In this document: one piece after another, positions 50,114-64,000 of the stretch
How the letters are laid out: every line of letters begins with the position of its first letter
Numbering within the stretch: the stretch's first letter is position 1
Assembly: GCA_034687125.1 (NCBI GenBank)
Contig: JAQGBZ010000151.1
Location: 62,001-126,000, forward strand
Source: Neelides folsomi
Taxonomy: Eukaryota; Arthropoda; Collembola; Neelipleona; Neelidae
Reading direction: 5' to 3'
DNA: 64,000 bases
The notes under the pieces: generated by a model
Told to the model about the DNA's origin: nothing
What the model saw: only the letters and a program-made list of their open reading frames with translations
The model's database searches: none
Made by a program: the position numbers and the translations under genes

Positions 50114-53100
50114 GTGAGGATATCTTTTGGATCTCCTCAGCTCCTGAACCAATTGATATTTATGACCAAGTCTCGCTTCTTTACTAGAATGAGGTTTTGG
50201 CCATTTGTCAAGCTCATTTCACCCATCAAATAGTTCAGCCTCTGCTAATTACTTTTAACCTCTACTTCAACCTTTTACTTGTCCCATTGATCGGCCTCAT
50301 ATTCTCCTCATATTCTCCCCATAGAATAATATGAGGAGCATGAGTTTATTTAGAATATGATTAGGAAAATAGGTTGGAAATAAAGAAAAGGGTGAGCAGG
50401 AGGAGGTTGCAAGATGCGCTATGTTGAGCCTCATCGCTCCAAGGGACAATCCGACTTGGAAACACTGACTTAATCTCCAACTCGCTCCTTGTGCTCTCTT
50501 TTCCTTTAATCATCACACAAACAGTTTCATACAAATAATATTATGGAAATATTATTTGACTTCACTTGTTACATTATTATTCTCTATCTTTAACAAAAAT
50601 AAATGTCACATGTATTAAAGTATTTGACTTATTGTCAGACTCATTAGCTTCTCAAATGGCTCAAATGTTATGAATTAAATCGGATTTTTGGATTTCATCC
50701 TTCCTAATCCTTACGTGGTAATGATTATAAAGATGACATTGCAAAAAAACACACCATGGGAGAATCAGTCATAAAGAATAATGAACATTTTGAGGTAAAG
50801 ACGTTGGTTGAAAATAAATGTTTTTAGTTCCTTGATTCCATGTTTGAATTCTCTACTTATCTTTCTCTAAAGAGGAATTTTTTGTTTAAGATGGTTTAGC
50901 AAACGAAAAGAACTTCTTATAAGTCTCATGTTCTATTGGATATGTAATGTATTTACAATGCGACTTACTCCTTTGTGCAAGCAGAATTACACGAGTGTTA
51001 ATAAAGCTCAGATTTTACGGGTTGAGCTGGGAAGGCTCGTTTGAAAGAAAACCTCTCATTATGAGAATGTTGGAAGGCGAATTGGGAAAGCCGGCTTTTT
51101 TATAATTTCGTCTTTTATTTGGACATTAGTTGGGAATTGTAGAGTTAGCGTCTGTTCGGTGTTTTTGTCCACTGAGGGAGATCCTGAGGGTGACTGGGAA
51201 AGGTGAGTGGCTCGGGTGAGGATCGTTGGAAGTCAACTTGACTTCTCAGCGGGAAGGGACATAAAATGAGAATAATTTTTCGCCCCTCCAACTCCGAATC
51301 CCATTAAGAGCTCTTGGAATCGCCTTCCTGTTTTATTTGAAGGATTTAATTAAATTTCATGGTCGTAAAGCGGACCTTACACCAAAAGGACACACAGCCC
51401 GCTTTTGAATATTTTGAATAAATAACTATATTTGGTTACTCTCCTCATAAATTTTTGTTTATGAGTAATTTATGCATAATGGCTCTGAACGGATCTTCAC
51501 ACCTAATGCGCCCGTTTGGTTTTTTGAATGTCTGGTCAATTCGCATTATTTCTCAGAGTGGATTTAAATGGTCATTTGGCATTTTGGCAAATATTCGAAT
51601 ACCTCTTTCCTATTGATAAATGCTCATAATATTCCAAAGGATCCTTGGGTTGATTAATGAAGCTGATGCCCCCGCAGAATCTACAAATGCATAAGATCAT
51701 ATTCGCAGAATATTAACGTCGCTTTATGATAAGTTTGATAAGTATTAAATTTTCTTATTAAACGTGATGTGGTACACAAAACGAGAATTGAAATGTGGCA
51801 CTTAAATCTAATGTTACTATTGTACTTCCACATTAACGACATTAGTAAACTGTCACATGGTGAAGAAAGAGGCACTTAAAATACCTGATAGTTAAAAAGG
51901 TCAATCATTTTTATTTTTCACTTTTAATTCCGGATAAGATCTTTGGAGACAACTTAATGCATGGACTATCTTTCTAATCCTATTGTGCTACGTTTCAACT
52001 TTCAACTCGTCTGTGACAACGAGGACTATGAGTCTTTGACAAAATGAAAAGCTTAAATGGAAAATGTCTTTAGCTGGCTTTAACTTTAACTGTCCCTAAG
52101 AGAAAGGTAGTTAAACCCTTCAGTTAAAACCAATGTTCGTAAAACCTTCCATGTAAATACAAAATTGAATAAATGTCGCATGTCACAAGTCTTTCAACTT
52201 CAACATCCACCAATGCGTAAATTGATTTATTAGTTGTTATTCAGTTGTTCAGAATCCCGCTATTGGTTAAATGCACAGAGGAGGAGCAGCTTTTACTTAT
52301 CAAGAGAAAAAGGTTTGAAATACAAATGTACAATAGCGGACCTTTTCATGTCAAATTTCTAATAGTTTTAAGTGGGGAGGATGATCAATCTTCAACTCCA
52401 TTACTTCTCAGGTATACCTAAGTAATGTGTAGTATGATGTTTTAGTAGACAAGAAAGATATAAATATGTTTAACCCTTATATTGAAATACATTGTATTTA
52501 TTTGAATACATAGAACAAGTGTCGTTTAAATGTGAAATGAGGATCGGTCCACTTTGACAAAAACTTTCATCGGATCACTTTGTTTTGGGTTTGTAAATTG
52601 AGGTTAAAGGATATGATACGGAATATCCGATTGACTCCAATGGTCAAATTCTAAAGTTGCCATAATCTTAAAAAGGTCTCCTCATTTTATTCCTTTTAAC
52701 TTGTTTGGAAAGAGAAAGCATTGAGTGGGTTTTGAAGTGCAAACCAAATCCATCCCTCTTTTCAAATGATAAAAATAACACCCAAATGGAACAACGGGAT
52801 AAATGCACTTCAATAAATATAACGAATACCGTCAAACTACTTGGTTTACCTTAACCTAAATCTCACTGTATAAATATTTACTTATATCGATTAAAATTTA
52901 TGTATGAGAAATGTATATGGTATTCGTAATGATCATACATATTATTGTATGTGAAATCATCTTACTTCATAAAGAAAATAATCTTAAATTATAATAAGTT
53001 TTCCAGTTTCAAAATTATTAAGATTTTACCATTTTCCACTCGTCATTCCAAGCCTTTTATTAAATATGTAATAAATGGGTAATGTGATCTGATGATATGA

Positions 53101-56100
53101 AAGAGGAAAAGGACGAGTATCATTTTATCTCGAGGAATTCCGGTTGGTGAATCAATTTGCAAAGTTGTGTTTAATAACCATATCTTGCCGCTTTTATTAA
53201 TTTTGCACAGTATGCAACTCACTTCCTCGCGGAAGAGCTCTAATAAAAACACTTTGTCGGTATTTTGAACTAACTTCTGTCGAAACAACGTCTTTTTACT
53301 CTTTAAAACAAAAGGAAATGTTGTAGGAAACATTCGAAATTCTTTTAAAGAATTCTTCCAAACAGCTCTCAAACATGATTTTAACATCATGGTTTTAGTA
53401 CAAACGGTTCCCATTTGGCGTTCCTTTCAATTTACATGAAGGATTAAAAGAATGTGGAAGTCTGAAACAAAGTCGGAGGAGATTTAGATGTTGAGATATG
53501 CAGTAGCAATGAGATGGGGAAGTGAGCATCGTCATTTAGACTCGTTATATTGCTTCAGATTACTCTTGAAAAGATTACGAAGAGACTCATCTGCGCATTT
53601 TGAGCTACTTTAACTCTCCTACCAGAGAGGTAATCAACCCAGAAGCCTTCAACTTATGAAACAATATTTCTTACGTGGAGGGCAAGAACAAGACGCATAT
53701 CCGAATTGCATTAGGTGGATTATTACAACCCCCTGCAATACACACATATGCTGAAGGTGTTTGAGGTACTTTGGTCGCTCTTAACAAACTTTATTCTTTA
53801 AATTGATTCAATCTCTCAGAAGCTCAGCCTGGCCATGTTGATCCGCTTAATGCGAATATCCATCTACCCATGCATGTGTTTTGAAAGAATTAATTGCTGT
53901 ACAATAAAGTTACCTGGCTCTTTTACACACCTTATCACTGAACAATTTAATTCAACTGGGTGCATTGTCTGTTTATTGACACAATTTGATTTAATTTTAA
54001 CTAATAAATCGTTCAGGATCTTACAAACCTTTTCATTGCCAGGTACTTTTGAGTTGATGTAAGCTGAACTTGAAATTCAAATGATACCTACACTATTTAG
54101 CATTGTAAATAATACAAGACACTATAATTTTCGTTTTATACAAAACAATAGGAATGTTTAAATGAATGAATAATTCATAGTTTAAATTTGACAAGAATTG
54201 TGCATCAACAGAATTCTTTTATTTTTGAGTATATAAAAATGTAATGTCATAACGAATGCTCTTACCTAATTTTATTATAAATATGTAAACATACCTGAGT
54301 AAATATAATGTAAGTATATGGTACAATACTAATTATTTTTTGTTATATTCTATTAAATAGTGATTTTCCCTTATTTGATTCCAATTTTGGTCAAATTGAC
54401 CGGGAGGTTGAGGAGAAAAGGAAAGAATGGAAGGAGGAACGAAAGGTCAAGCAATGGGTCAATTAAGATGAAAAGGCTCAAGGGGCCCGCCTTGTTAAAA
54501 TTCGTATCTCGTCGTTTACTTACCTCTAGATCACACATTCCTCCGGCATCCTCCCCTTCTGCCATTTAATTTACCAGGGAGCAAAAAGCGGAGAAATAAT
54601 GATTTTATTTATGGAAATCGTGAGCCTTTCAAATGGCGGAGGAAGTTGGACACGGGTTTTCAATCCACAACATCCCTTAATTTTTTACTCCTCATACAAA
54701 CACAACATCATTTCATATCCTTTGATCAAGATGACTCTTCTTGATATTCGGAGAATAAACCATACTGATACTTTCCTAGGTATATCATTTTCTTATATTC
54801 CTACTTACCATTATCTCCCTTGCATCCCCTTTTTTGCACTCTTCCTCTCATGAAGTGGGAGCATTGTAGAGTTGTAAAGTTATGGTTTCATGGATAAATT
54901 GAACTTCTCCTATCTTTCCCTTTGGTCATGGGACCATCTCCGGTTTTCTGTATATGTTTTATATGTTGGGGACGAAGGTTTGGATTTTTGGATCGGAGTG
55001 TTATTGGTAAAGGCGAAGAAGTTCACCCGAATCACGCCCATTGGCCCTAGACGTCGCCAGATTGGAACCTCATTTGTAGTCTCTTTTGTTGTGCGAATGG
55101 AGCGGAGGGAGGAAGGATGATGATGAAGGGGCACTTCACCTTCACATTGATTGTCTCTTGGTCCTTCAAGGAACGACCCTTCGGCTCCCTCCCTGCCCTT
55201 TCAAACCTCGGTAATATTTCCACGAGTGTGCGGACAGGCGGGGAGATTTTATGAATGAGAAATAAATGTTTGGGAGTCGAAACTCCTTTTTCACCTCCCT
55301 CATCTCCAAGACCCTCTCGGCTCCTGATCAGACTTCTCACTCCATTGTGAACAAGGCAGTTTGGGCTCTTCATCCGCCGACCATCATTATCATCGGGACA
55401 TGGTTCATGGGCCTTCCTAGGAAATACATAGGGAACCATAATCCACACTCAAAAGAGGGAAAATAAGTGTACGGGGACACAAACAAGAAATGCGGGGCGC
55501 GTATTGTGATCTTATACCTAATGGCTTTTTATTTTGTATATAACCTTTATAAAACCCTCTTTACTGCATGTGCTTAAAGGAGGATGTTGAACTTATTTAT
55601 TAAAGTAATTCTGTTCCCTTATAGGGACCATAGACGGATATGTTTTGTAACATGCTCCTAATACAAACTTGAAACTTGTACTAATTTTTAAATTTTTACA
55701 CAATGTGCTCAATGGGCTTCATTCACTGCGGTATTTCATTCATTCTGGTGACGATAATTAGAAAAAATGTTCAAATTTCTTGGGGTTTGAGTGGAGGGAG
55801 AAAAGTCTCTCCCGTGAGTCAGTTAACACTTTTTAGCAAGATAATTGTTAATTGAATTTAAAGAGGATAGTGCAACTAGAACACCGGAGTGTTAAATATG
55901 GCCAGATGAACATCCCACCCAACTCTCTAATTCCATTTGCACAATAACTAATCCGCTAAATTAATATTGTTATTCTTGTGGCGATAATAGGTATATCAAA
56001 CGATTGACCACGATCTTGTAATGATCATAAACACATGCAAATTTCCATGTTGTTGAATCTTTTCATTAAAATTGAAGAGTTTTCCATGTTGGCAAAACTT

Positions 56101-57558
56101 ATAATTACAGATAAGTGTCACACCTAATTATACTCGTACAGTTCATTTAAATCTGTTTAGTACATTTACAATATTGCATTTACTGCCAGTAGAGTAATTA
56201 TTATAAATTGATACATTTTTCCTTTATTTGAATTTTTTGAAATATATTTATTAATAGTAAATACAGACACAATAACATTTCATAAAATATACATCGATAT
56301 TCTTATATGTACAAATAATATACTAATATTACATGTACAGATTTGATTACATTAGAACAATATTTTTTGTTCACAATTTTATACATTTGCTCGTTTTGAA
56401 ACTATTTTATAGAAAAAATATGAAAACATTTCGTTTTTCAAATGTTGTTAAAATTGTGAATAGAAGTGAAATGGAGTAGTAAAGCAATTTGCCCAATGGA
56501 ACAACCTGAAGTTAATCATAAATGAGGGGTAGAAGGATAACTCAACGTCCCTTCCTGCATACCTGCATGTTCCTCCACACAACGGCCATCCCGAGGGTAG
56601 AGTTTTTCCTCCCTTCCTCCCGGGGCACTTTGCTTTCGGAATAAATAAATGAAATGGTGTTTGAGAAGGGGCTCTTTTGACTCTCGAGGAGAACTGGACG
56701 ACTGGAACCATTTTTACTTGTCCACGCACGGCTGCTGCTCGTCCCCATTAAAGTGAAGGAGACACTCGAACAGGTTGAAAACCTGGAAGTATTTTGGAAG
56801 GAAGAGAATGCGAGGAGTGCAGGGAGAGGTGAAACAGACTCAGGGATTATTTCTCCCTAAGTGGAACATGAAGATTTAACTAGGGAACCAACGCAGAGTG
56901 ATAAAGGTGAAATGAAGTGGGTTCGGCCACGGACGTGTTCTTCTGCATAGTAATACCTTGGTAATACCTCACTGGTCGAGGAAGCCACGATAAATACGTA
57001 TCTCGTTACCCACAAAGCTGATTCACTTTTCTGAAGGGCATTTAAGTCCCTATGCCAAGACCCTTTGTCCTCAACAACCAAAGATATGATATATCTCCCG
57101 GCTTCAAGGACCGTTCAAACTCTTGTCGACCAGGAGAGAAAAAATGGCCACTTGTTGAAGAAGACTCAACGGCACTCCTCTCATTTCCAAATATCTCCCT
57201 CGTCCGCCTCCTGAATGCTCCAACTCTCAGCGATGAAATTGAGGATCGAGTCGAAATATTTAATAACTATATCGATATCTTCAATGAGGAAGAATCCGGT
57301 TAAGAGGGAGGAACAACCGACCTAATAAGTAATCTTACAGACGAGACTATTAACCATACGCTACTACAAAACACTTAACTAGTTGGATCCATATAACTGC
57401 ATGACTTACATATTGTAAATTGTACTCAAATACAGGACTTATACTGTCTTACCGATATATAAATATATCAGTATAGTTAGTATTCATCAGCCGCGAGTTT
57501 TGCCATTTTCCAATATGTAGAGTATTGGATTTAATACCAATAAGTTCAATACCTTGAG
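50114..57558. other. Non-coding, probable intron or intergenic
   Basis: No family-like exon found. A partial tandem duplication CCTCATATTCT occurs at about 50295-50316. A 123-codon minus-strand frame at 53043-53414 is discussed under rejected items. GC-richer blocks lie at 51.0-51.3 and 54.4-55.5 kb; very AT-rich stretches lie at 52.4-53.0 and 55.5-56.4 kb. Confidence 0.35.
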
Positions 57559-57636
57559 TTCCTCCGCGTGAGGAAGGAGGAGGCAACGAATTTAATTAAT
57601 TTTGGGCTTCCTCCGCATATTAAGGAGGTGGAGGCA
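57559..57636. repeat. Pair of hairpin-forming direct repeats
   Basis: Two copies of a unit that starts TTCCTCCGC and ends AAGGAGG...GAGGCA, at 57559-57585 and 57608-57636, separated by 22 bases. Within each copy CCTCC can pair with GGAGG across a loop of about 9-10 bases. The loops differ while the arms are kept, which hints at selection on the paired form or on a repeated binding site. Confidence 0.65.
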
Positions 57637-60600
57637 GAAATGAAATGCCAGGGTCAATTACATGGATTGCATGGAGACTTCTCATGTCAGTGATGGAAGT
57701 GGTGATTTTGGCTCGGAGGAACCTTTCGAACCAAACACTCAATTGGGTTGGGCTCTTGCGAGTATTCTAATATCAGAGCCGATTCCTAATAACACCTTTA
57801 AGATGAGATCTCACGATAAGGGAAAAGATTTCATTCCGTGTCTCTCCAATCTCAAGACAATCCAAACTCATACACACGAAGTTGAAGAAGGGCTGAATAT
57901 ATTTTTACACGTATTGCCTTTTATCTAATGGCTCCTCCGACCACAAGAAGAAGTGAGGTGGAAAGCAATCTGTCTGGCCCAAGATTGACATCCATATAAA
58001 TACATGGGAAGTTAAATAGTTATATACTTTCTGGAGGAGTCTGGTGGGCTAAGGGGTTTCAATTTATCTCCATGTGCATTTACATCCCTCACTTTATGTT
58101 CTTAGGACCATAAATGCAGAGATATATTTAGGGCGGTTATGTGAGTGTGAGTAAATAATATATTGTCTTGTGCGTATATTAACTACATAGAGGTGAGGAT
58201 TTTTAAGGGCTCTTCTCCTCCACTCATTGTCTTCTTGTTTGGGAGTTATGAGGAGATGGAGGGAGGGCCGGCCAAAAAATCATTATCATCTCTGGCCGAC
58301 TTGGTATCCTATAATCATCATCTGATTGCAGCCCGCCTCGTCCTCACTGGGGGGTGCAGGGAAAAGAGTGAAGGGCCGAAAACAAGAGAAAGCCCCAAGG
58401 TCTCACCAACCCCGCACAAAAAGACCGAAAGAAAGGAGGAAGGACAGTAATTTTTTGTGGTCCCTTTTCCCACATCCAACCCTCGTCGACAGACACCGCA
58501 GTTAGGCGCAGTTCCATTGAGATACACCAGGATGTGTATAAAGAATCATCACAACTTGGAACGGCCATATAAAACCCTAAGGATTACATATCTAATTCTA
58601 CATATCTCTTCTCGGCGGATCTCGATGAGTAGGAAAGGTGTGGCGGGGAGAAAAAATCATTTCTGGATATATCCTCCTTGGCCCCTCGACCATTGTTTCT
58701 CCCCGACCACCCATCAAGATTTGGGAAACAACCCATGTGATCTTAAATAGGAAAATAAAATGAATTGCCGCAACCATCAAAGCCTGTCCTTCCCCTTTGT
58801 CCCACAATGACATTCAACAGGTGTTTGCAAAAATACTTCTAATACCCACAATAAAGTACGAGTACTCGTACAGCAATATACTTCATATTGTACACGCGGG
58901 TTAAATATGACAAAGGTCTACTCGGATACTCAATTTCAACTTTTATGTTCAATTTAACAAATGGATGGTCATTCACTTCAAGTTTGACAATTTCTTATCT
59001 TGGCTGTATTTGGGGTACATTTGAAACTCCATCGTCTTATACGAAGCATTTAAATGTAAATATTACCTACCTATTTAACCAAAGATTCTGTATATGTAAG
59101 TAGTATTGGGCATTATGTACTCGGCTCATATATTTTGTATTTATAAATATAATAAGGTCTATGGAGTCATATAAGAAGTAATAAGGTTTAATGCAAAGCG
59201 ATAAAAATTTTTGCAATTTTAATTAATCTGCGAGATCCTTGTTGAATTAAAGTTTTCTTTGTCAATTAGAAAAGACCGCCTCAGCAGCATCTTCATTGGG
59301 CCCCATAAATTATTATGACTGAGAGACGCCTCACATAAATATAAATTTTTCCTTTCGAGAGGACAAAAGACGTTCTTTATTTCCTTGAGAAGAATGGGCA
59401 GGATCAACATGTGAAGTTATATGGAAAGTGAGGTCCCGTTAAAAAAGAACCTGGGAGGCGAAATGGCCCTTTCCGCGCCGAGACGCGAATGTGGGATGAC
59501 AATGGCTATATTTATAGAAACGGCTCATTATTTTCATTCGGCCAAATTGAGTGGAGAGAAATAAGTCAATTATCCTCGCCAGTTGGGCTTTTGGAAATGG
59601 AATTAAAGGAGATTCCATTTTACACCTGTTGGTCCACCTGTCCACTTTCAATACACAAATCCATGTATTCTATCACAATTTAACCCATCCATTCTCATTT
59701 TCGAATGGCCATAAAATGGAAAGTTGTAAATTAATGCATAAATTGCCCATTCCTTAATCTTTCGCTTAATTAGGACGAAATAATTGGATTTTGGTAACTT
59801 AACGACTAAATTAAACATATTCCTTTTATCTTTATTGAACATTTCTTTATCTTTATTTTATTTCAAGATGTTTGCAATTACACGAGCTATAGATATTTAT
59901 GTATATTTTTGTGAATCTGTATAATCTGCAGATGCAAGTTGACAATTAATTTCTTTGGGTATCAAAATTCATTTGAAATGTGACACTTAAAGGCGGATGG
60001 TTAGCAAAGTTGGTATGAGAATTATTCATGTGTAGCGTTTAGGAAAATGGACACATTGCGTGCTGGGAAGCTGTTCTCAGCTTGAAACTGTCTTGATTTA
60101 TTGACTGATGGGAGTTGGAGGTTGAGTAGGCGGCTTGGAATACTCTCCACCAAACCCCACCACAAACACGTCTTCCCCATCCTTTATAGGTTAAGAAGCA
60201 GTTGGAAATGCAAATAGGAAACTGGACAAGTCTCCCATCACATCTCGTAACTTTCCATGTCAGATAAATTTGGTTCTTCAATGAATCTGCCAGGCGGGGA
60301 ATGCATAAGCATAATAAAGAAGTTCCAGAGTGACGTTCTAATAATCCATGCTAATCTTTCGCCTCCTCATTCTTTAGCACTTAAATGCCGAGAGAATGTT
60401 TTCCCTCAGGACTCGCTTAATTATTAAACCATATTAACCTTCATAAATTATTTCTTGACCCTAGAGTGTGAACCTGTTCAAAAATCAGTCAAATGAAATA
60501 CCACTAAAGCTAATCAACTCGACCACAAATCCACTCAATAGAGTTTTTAACCATCTAAATAAATATAATTTATTCCCTTGTATTTTGTAGGAGTAGGTAC

Positions 60601-63600
60601 ATATTTTGTCTACGTATACGTATTTAGCTATTAGAATTGAACATATTAATTATGTATGAAAGTTACAATAATAATGAAAGGGGATGTTCTTTGATGTCGA
60701 GATACTGAAGAACTAAAGATGATATAAAGGATAAGATTTTAAAAATTATCAATCCGAATGAAATTGAAGTCAAAGCTGGAAAGCTGATTAGTCAAAATTC
60801 AAATTTTTTGTGGTAGGAAGGGCCAGCAGAATGAGAAGAATAAAAATTGGTTCATTTGAAAAATCTTCTCTTGAAAGGATGGGACTTGGAGGTGTGTTTA
60901 AAGATTAAAATTCTCCGGTATGTACAAATAATGCACAATTGTTCCATGTTCTGAATATTGAAAGGCATAATGATAGGCAAGCAAAGCCGAGGTCTCAGTG
61001 CACACAAGAGATTCAGGTTTCTCAATTGAGACTTTCAATAATATACATAAATTCAGCTTTTAACCTAGCTTTTTTATGCAAATGACCTCAGCCGAGTTGG
61101 TGTGTTGGGCGAGGAAGTGAAGTGGATGTCCAACTCATTGTCAGCCATTCAGATTCCTGATTTGAACCTTGCTAATAAAACTCCACTCACTCAGACGTGA
61201 CTTAAGAGAAAAGAGACCTCAATTAATCCTAGAACCTCAACGTGGAGAAATTCCACTATTTCTCACTCAAATCTGGAAATGGGGAGAGATGTTGAGTGAA
61301 TTTGAGTAATTTAGTAGTCAATTGATTCCATTTGATTCCCAGATTATTATTCAAAATCCAGTGGGTGTGTAAATACAAAGGTTGTAACTTTTGTGAAAAG
61401 TCTGCTTTTTTCCGACCGTGTCAAGATTTACTATTTATACGAGAAGACTCGTCTGAATGCTAAAGACCCTTTCTCCTCAACTTATGCTCAAATGCTCTCA
61501 AGTTCTTAATGTTAGATAGCCTAAATACAACCTCTTGTTTATAGTAATATTATGCATAGGTAATGAACACATTTAATTTTCAAAACTCACCTAAAACTAT
61601 GAAAAGGCAAAGGAATAAGAAAGTGAGTGGAAAGGGGCCAGTTTCTCTTTAAAAAAGGGGCCAGTTTCTCTTTAAAGGCCCTTATTGACCAAGGCCCTTT
61701 TCTTTGGCTTACTAAATAAGCATGTTAAATGTATAGAGTTTGGAGCAGGGAGTTTTCAGGTCGGGTAATAATAATGAAATAAATTTCTCTCCTTAAGAAG
61801 GTCTTCAGAGGAGTGAAAATAAAATGAGTAGTCAACGACGGTCAAAGCCCAATAGTCCCTGATTTATTTAATGATTATTTTTATGATCATCTTCACTTGC
61901 ATTTGTCTGGTTCGGGCCCGGACTATGTAGTTTGATTTACTCAACTTGTAGGGCCAATGAGGTCCCTTTTGTGTTTTTAACTCTTCCTAATCGGCATATG
62001 GCTATGGTTCATCTCATTCATTTATTTACCATTCGTTGAAGGGTTCTAAAATGCAATTAGGAGGGTTGTGAAATGGGCAGTTAGCGATTCCTTTGAGCTC
62101 CTATGCCAAGGAATGCCTTAGAGCTTCTGACTCCTCACAATTCCTGTTTCCTATCTGATCAATGCTCTTTTTTATTCATTCGGCCCTCGTCGAGTTGCTG
62201 TTGAGGGCTCGTTATGTGACCCAACAAACTCCGTGATTTATTCCTCGTTCCTCCTTTACGAGGGAGATGAGGCGCGGAGGGAAATCATCGGTTAAACAAA
62301 CATTAGCTCGAGAAAACTCCAAATCACACTCAAAGCCCATTAGAAAGAAGATCTATAAAATTGGGGGAATTGAAATGGATTACTTTAATAGTTTCGCATT
62401 CTTTGGCATTTTACTACATTTCTGTAGGTACAAAAGTTTCACCTTCATCCGCTTGGTTCAAGATCAATTATCACAAGTGGTCTGAGCTAAGAAATAAAAA
62501 TTTCACTAGGAGCATTTAAGTGTTTTTCATATATTTTTTAAAGTTTGTTTAGGAATTGTAGGATCAACAAGTGGTTACACGACAGGAGAAATCCTTAAAC
62601 TAGAAAAGAATTGGGGAGGGTAGAATAAAAAAGAGGTCGTAAATAATCAAAATCTCTTCATCTGAAGTGAGAAAAACGAAAAGGGATGATGCGACATTTT
62701 GCGATTCAAATCAAATTAAGTGTGAATAAAAACATTTTTCATGCCAAACAGCTCTATGAATTTTAATAAACTCAGAATTTTACTCACAATAAGTAAGGAA
62801 TTAGGATGAGTAAATATATAGAAAAAGGAACAGATCTTTCTCGGTGAAGGCAAAATACACCTTTTTAGGATAGTAAAGTGCTTAGAACAATGAGTAATTG
62901 CATGTTCTGACGCTAGCAATTTGGGGTAAAAAGCCTGCAGACAAAAGTTGAAAACCCTCGTTGAACCCTTTAATTAACTCATTGTCAGCGATTTCCCGGT
63001 CTTTAATTTAGAGGTCAGATTTTGAGTTCAAAAATGGATTTTACTGAAATCTAAAAGCTAAAAAGATCTCTGAAAATCTATAAAAAACCTTCTTTTACAT
63101 TTATATAAGATTCCAGATTTACAAAATATATACCATAAACCTAATTATTAGAAGAAGTAATGTATACCTATAATTCGTTATCATACTCATAATTAAGGTA
63201 CAAGGTACAAAAAATATAAGTTATACTTTTAGTACTCTACTTACTAACAATAAGTATTAATATTATTTTAAACTTTAATAATGGAAGAAAATCTCTTCAG
63301 TAATTTTTCAGCTCTTCTTTGTTGATTTCTGTTTCAAAAATGTTCATGTTTTAACGAAAAGGACCATTTAAGTTGAAATCCCCATTAGAACTAATCTGTT
63401 TTATTCACCTTTAAATTGAGTGGATGATTTTCCATTTAAAAGAGAATGGCGCTGCTGGAGTTTTCAAGGAAGTTAATTCCTTACGCGAATCACACTTTCT
63501 CACATGGTTAAGTTTCTTTTAATTCTTTTGTTTTAGCAAATGGCCATGTAAGGAGTCATTAAGAAAATCAATCATTGCGTTGATTCGTTAAATTGTATGA

Positions 63601-64000
63601 ACGTTTTATACAATTTAAAACAATTAGGTCCTTGATAGCTTAAACATAGAACCTCATGTAGGTATTTAACTAACTTTTAAGTTATAAGTAAATGCAATTG
63701 TATAGTGCATGTAAGTGTATGTATACAACAGTTGAAACACTGTTAAGTATAGTGTGTTTAACAAATGGCCAAACTAAATACTAAGTTTATATTTGAATGA
63801 ATACATTTAGCTTAGGTAGTTGGCTTTGTGATTTTGGTCTGAAATCAAGTCTCGTTAGTAAATAAGTAATTTGCCTATAATTGGACTGAATTGGTGAATT
63901 TCAAGCCTTTAACCAAATCCTTTAAGGTAAATATTTTTATACCAAATAACATTTAAACATTCTTGTAGGATAAAAAGATGTAAAAGCTCAGGTTTAAAGT
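57637..64000. other. Non-coding to the right edge
   Basis: No supported gene. GC-richer blocks at 58.2-58.8, 59.3-59.7 and 61.0-62.4 kb carry short frames on both strands without splice context. From 63.0 kb it becomes very AT-rich. The 23-bp tandem duplication at 61631 is listed separately. Confidence 0.35.
61631..61676. repeat. Exact tandem duplication, 23-bp unit
   Basis: Two identical adjacent copies of a 23-base unit beginning AAAGGGGCCAG and ending TTTCTCTTTAAA. Their exact identity suggests a recent slippage event. Confidence 0.9.

Noticed and set aside
53043-53414. 123-codon minus-strand frame
   Set aside because: No family resemblance, no signal, no splice context and no conserved-looking blocks. 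This length can arise by chance in 64 kb.
57052-57303. 83-codon plus-strand frame with an acidic C-terminal part
   Set aside because: No known family, no splice context, and short.
1-64000. LTR elements, other virus-like fossils, LINEs, CRISPR arrays, rRNA genes
   Set aside because: Looked for long terminal repeats, polymerase-like or capsid-like frames and regular spaced repeats. None were seen.

Overview
The window looks like nuclear DNA of an invertebrate animal, most likely an arthropod. It is AT-rich, the genes are split by many short GT-AG introns, and all recognisable proteins are animal families. No recognisable long mobile element, rRNA, tRNA or CRISPR array is seen. A narrower placement (springtail, crustacean, mite) cannot be made from the sequence alone.

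The left 13 kb is gene-dense. In order: a six-exon KDEL receptor (+); a twelve-exon DOMON/copper type II monooxygenase of the MOXD1/DBH family (-); a six-exon divergent class I histone deacetylase (+) with one GC-AG intron and a small inverted-repeat element in another; and an intronless WDR18 (-). KDEL receptor and monooxygenase converge, monooxygenase and deacetylase diverge, and deacetylase and WDR18 converge on a 243-bp gap with overlapping poly(A) signals.

From about 13.9 to 29.2 kb lies one liprin-beta (PPFIBP) gene (+). Its conserved body (short coiled coil, linker, three SAM domains) sits in nine exons at 26-29.2 kb. Upstream are up to four separate ATG-bearing first-exon candidates (13869, 16500, 22260, 24773), mostly coding for long low-complexity N-termini. 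Three end in phase 0 and match the coiled-coil exon. One ends in phase 1 and matches a later exon, which would give a SAM-only form.

From 29.2 to 64 kb recognisable coding sequence is sparse. Two candidate first coding exons on the + strand (38717-39401 and 50008-50113) both end in phase 1 before good donors, so they may be alternative starts of a gene whose body lies beyond the right edge. Between them, on the - strand, sits a complete small gene for a secreted peptide with two cysteine-rich domains of defensin-like (CS-alpha-beta) spacing. The remaining sequence alternates between very AT-rich blocks and blocks of higher GC, with a few short repeats.

Exon borders were worked out by hand from reading frame, splice sites and remembered family sequences. 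The first-exon assignments and all promoter calls are inference.
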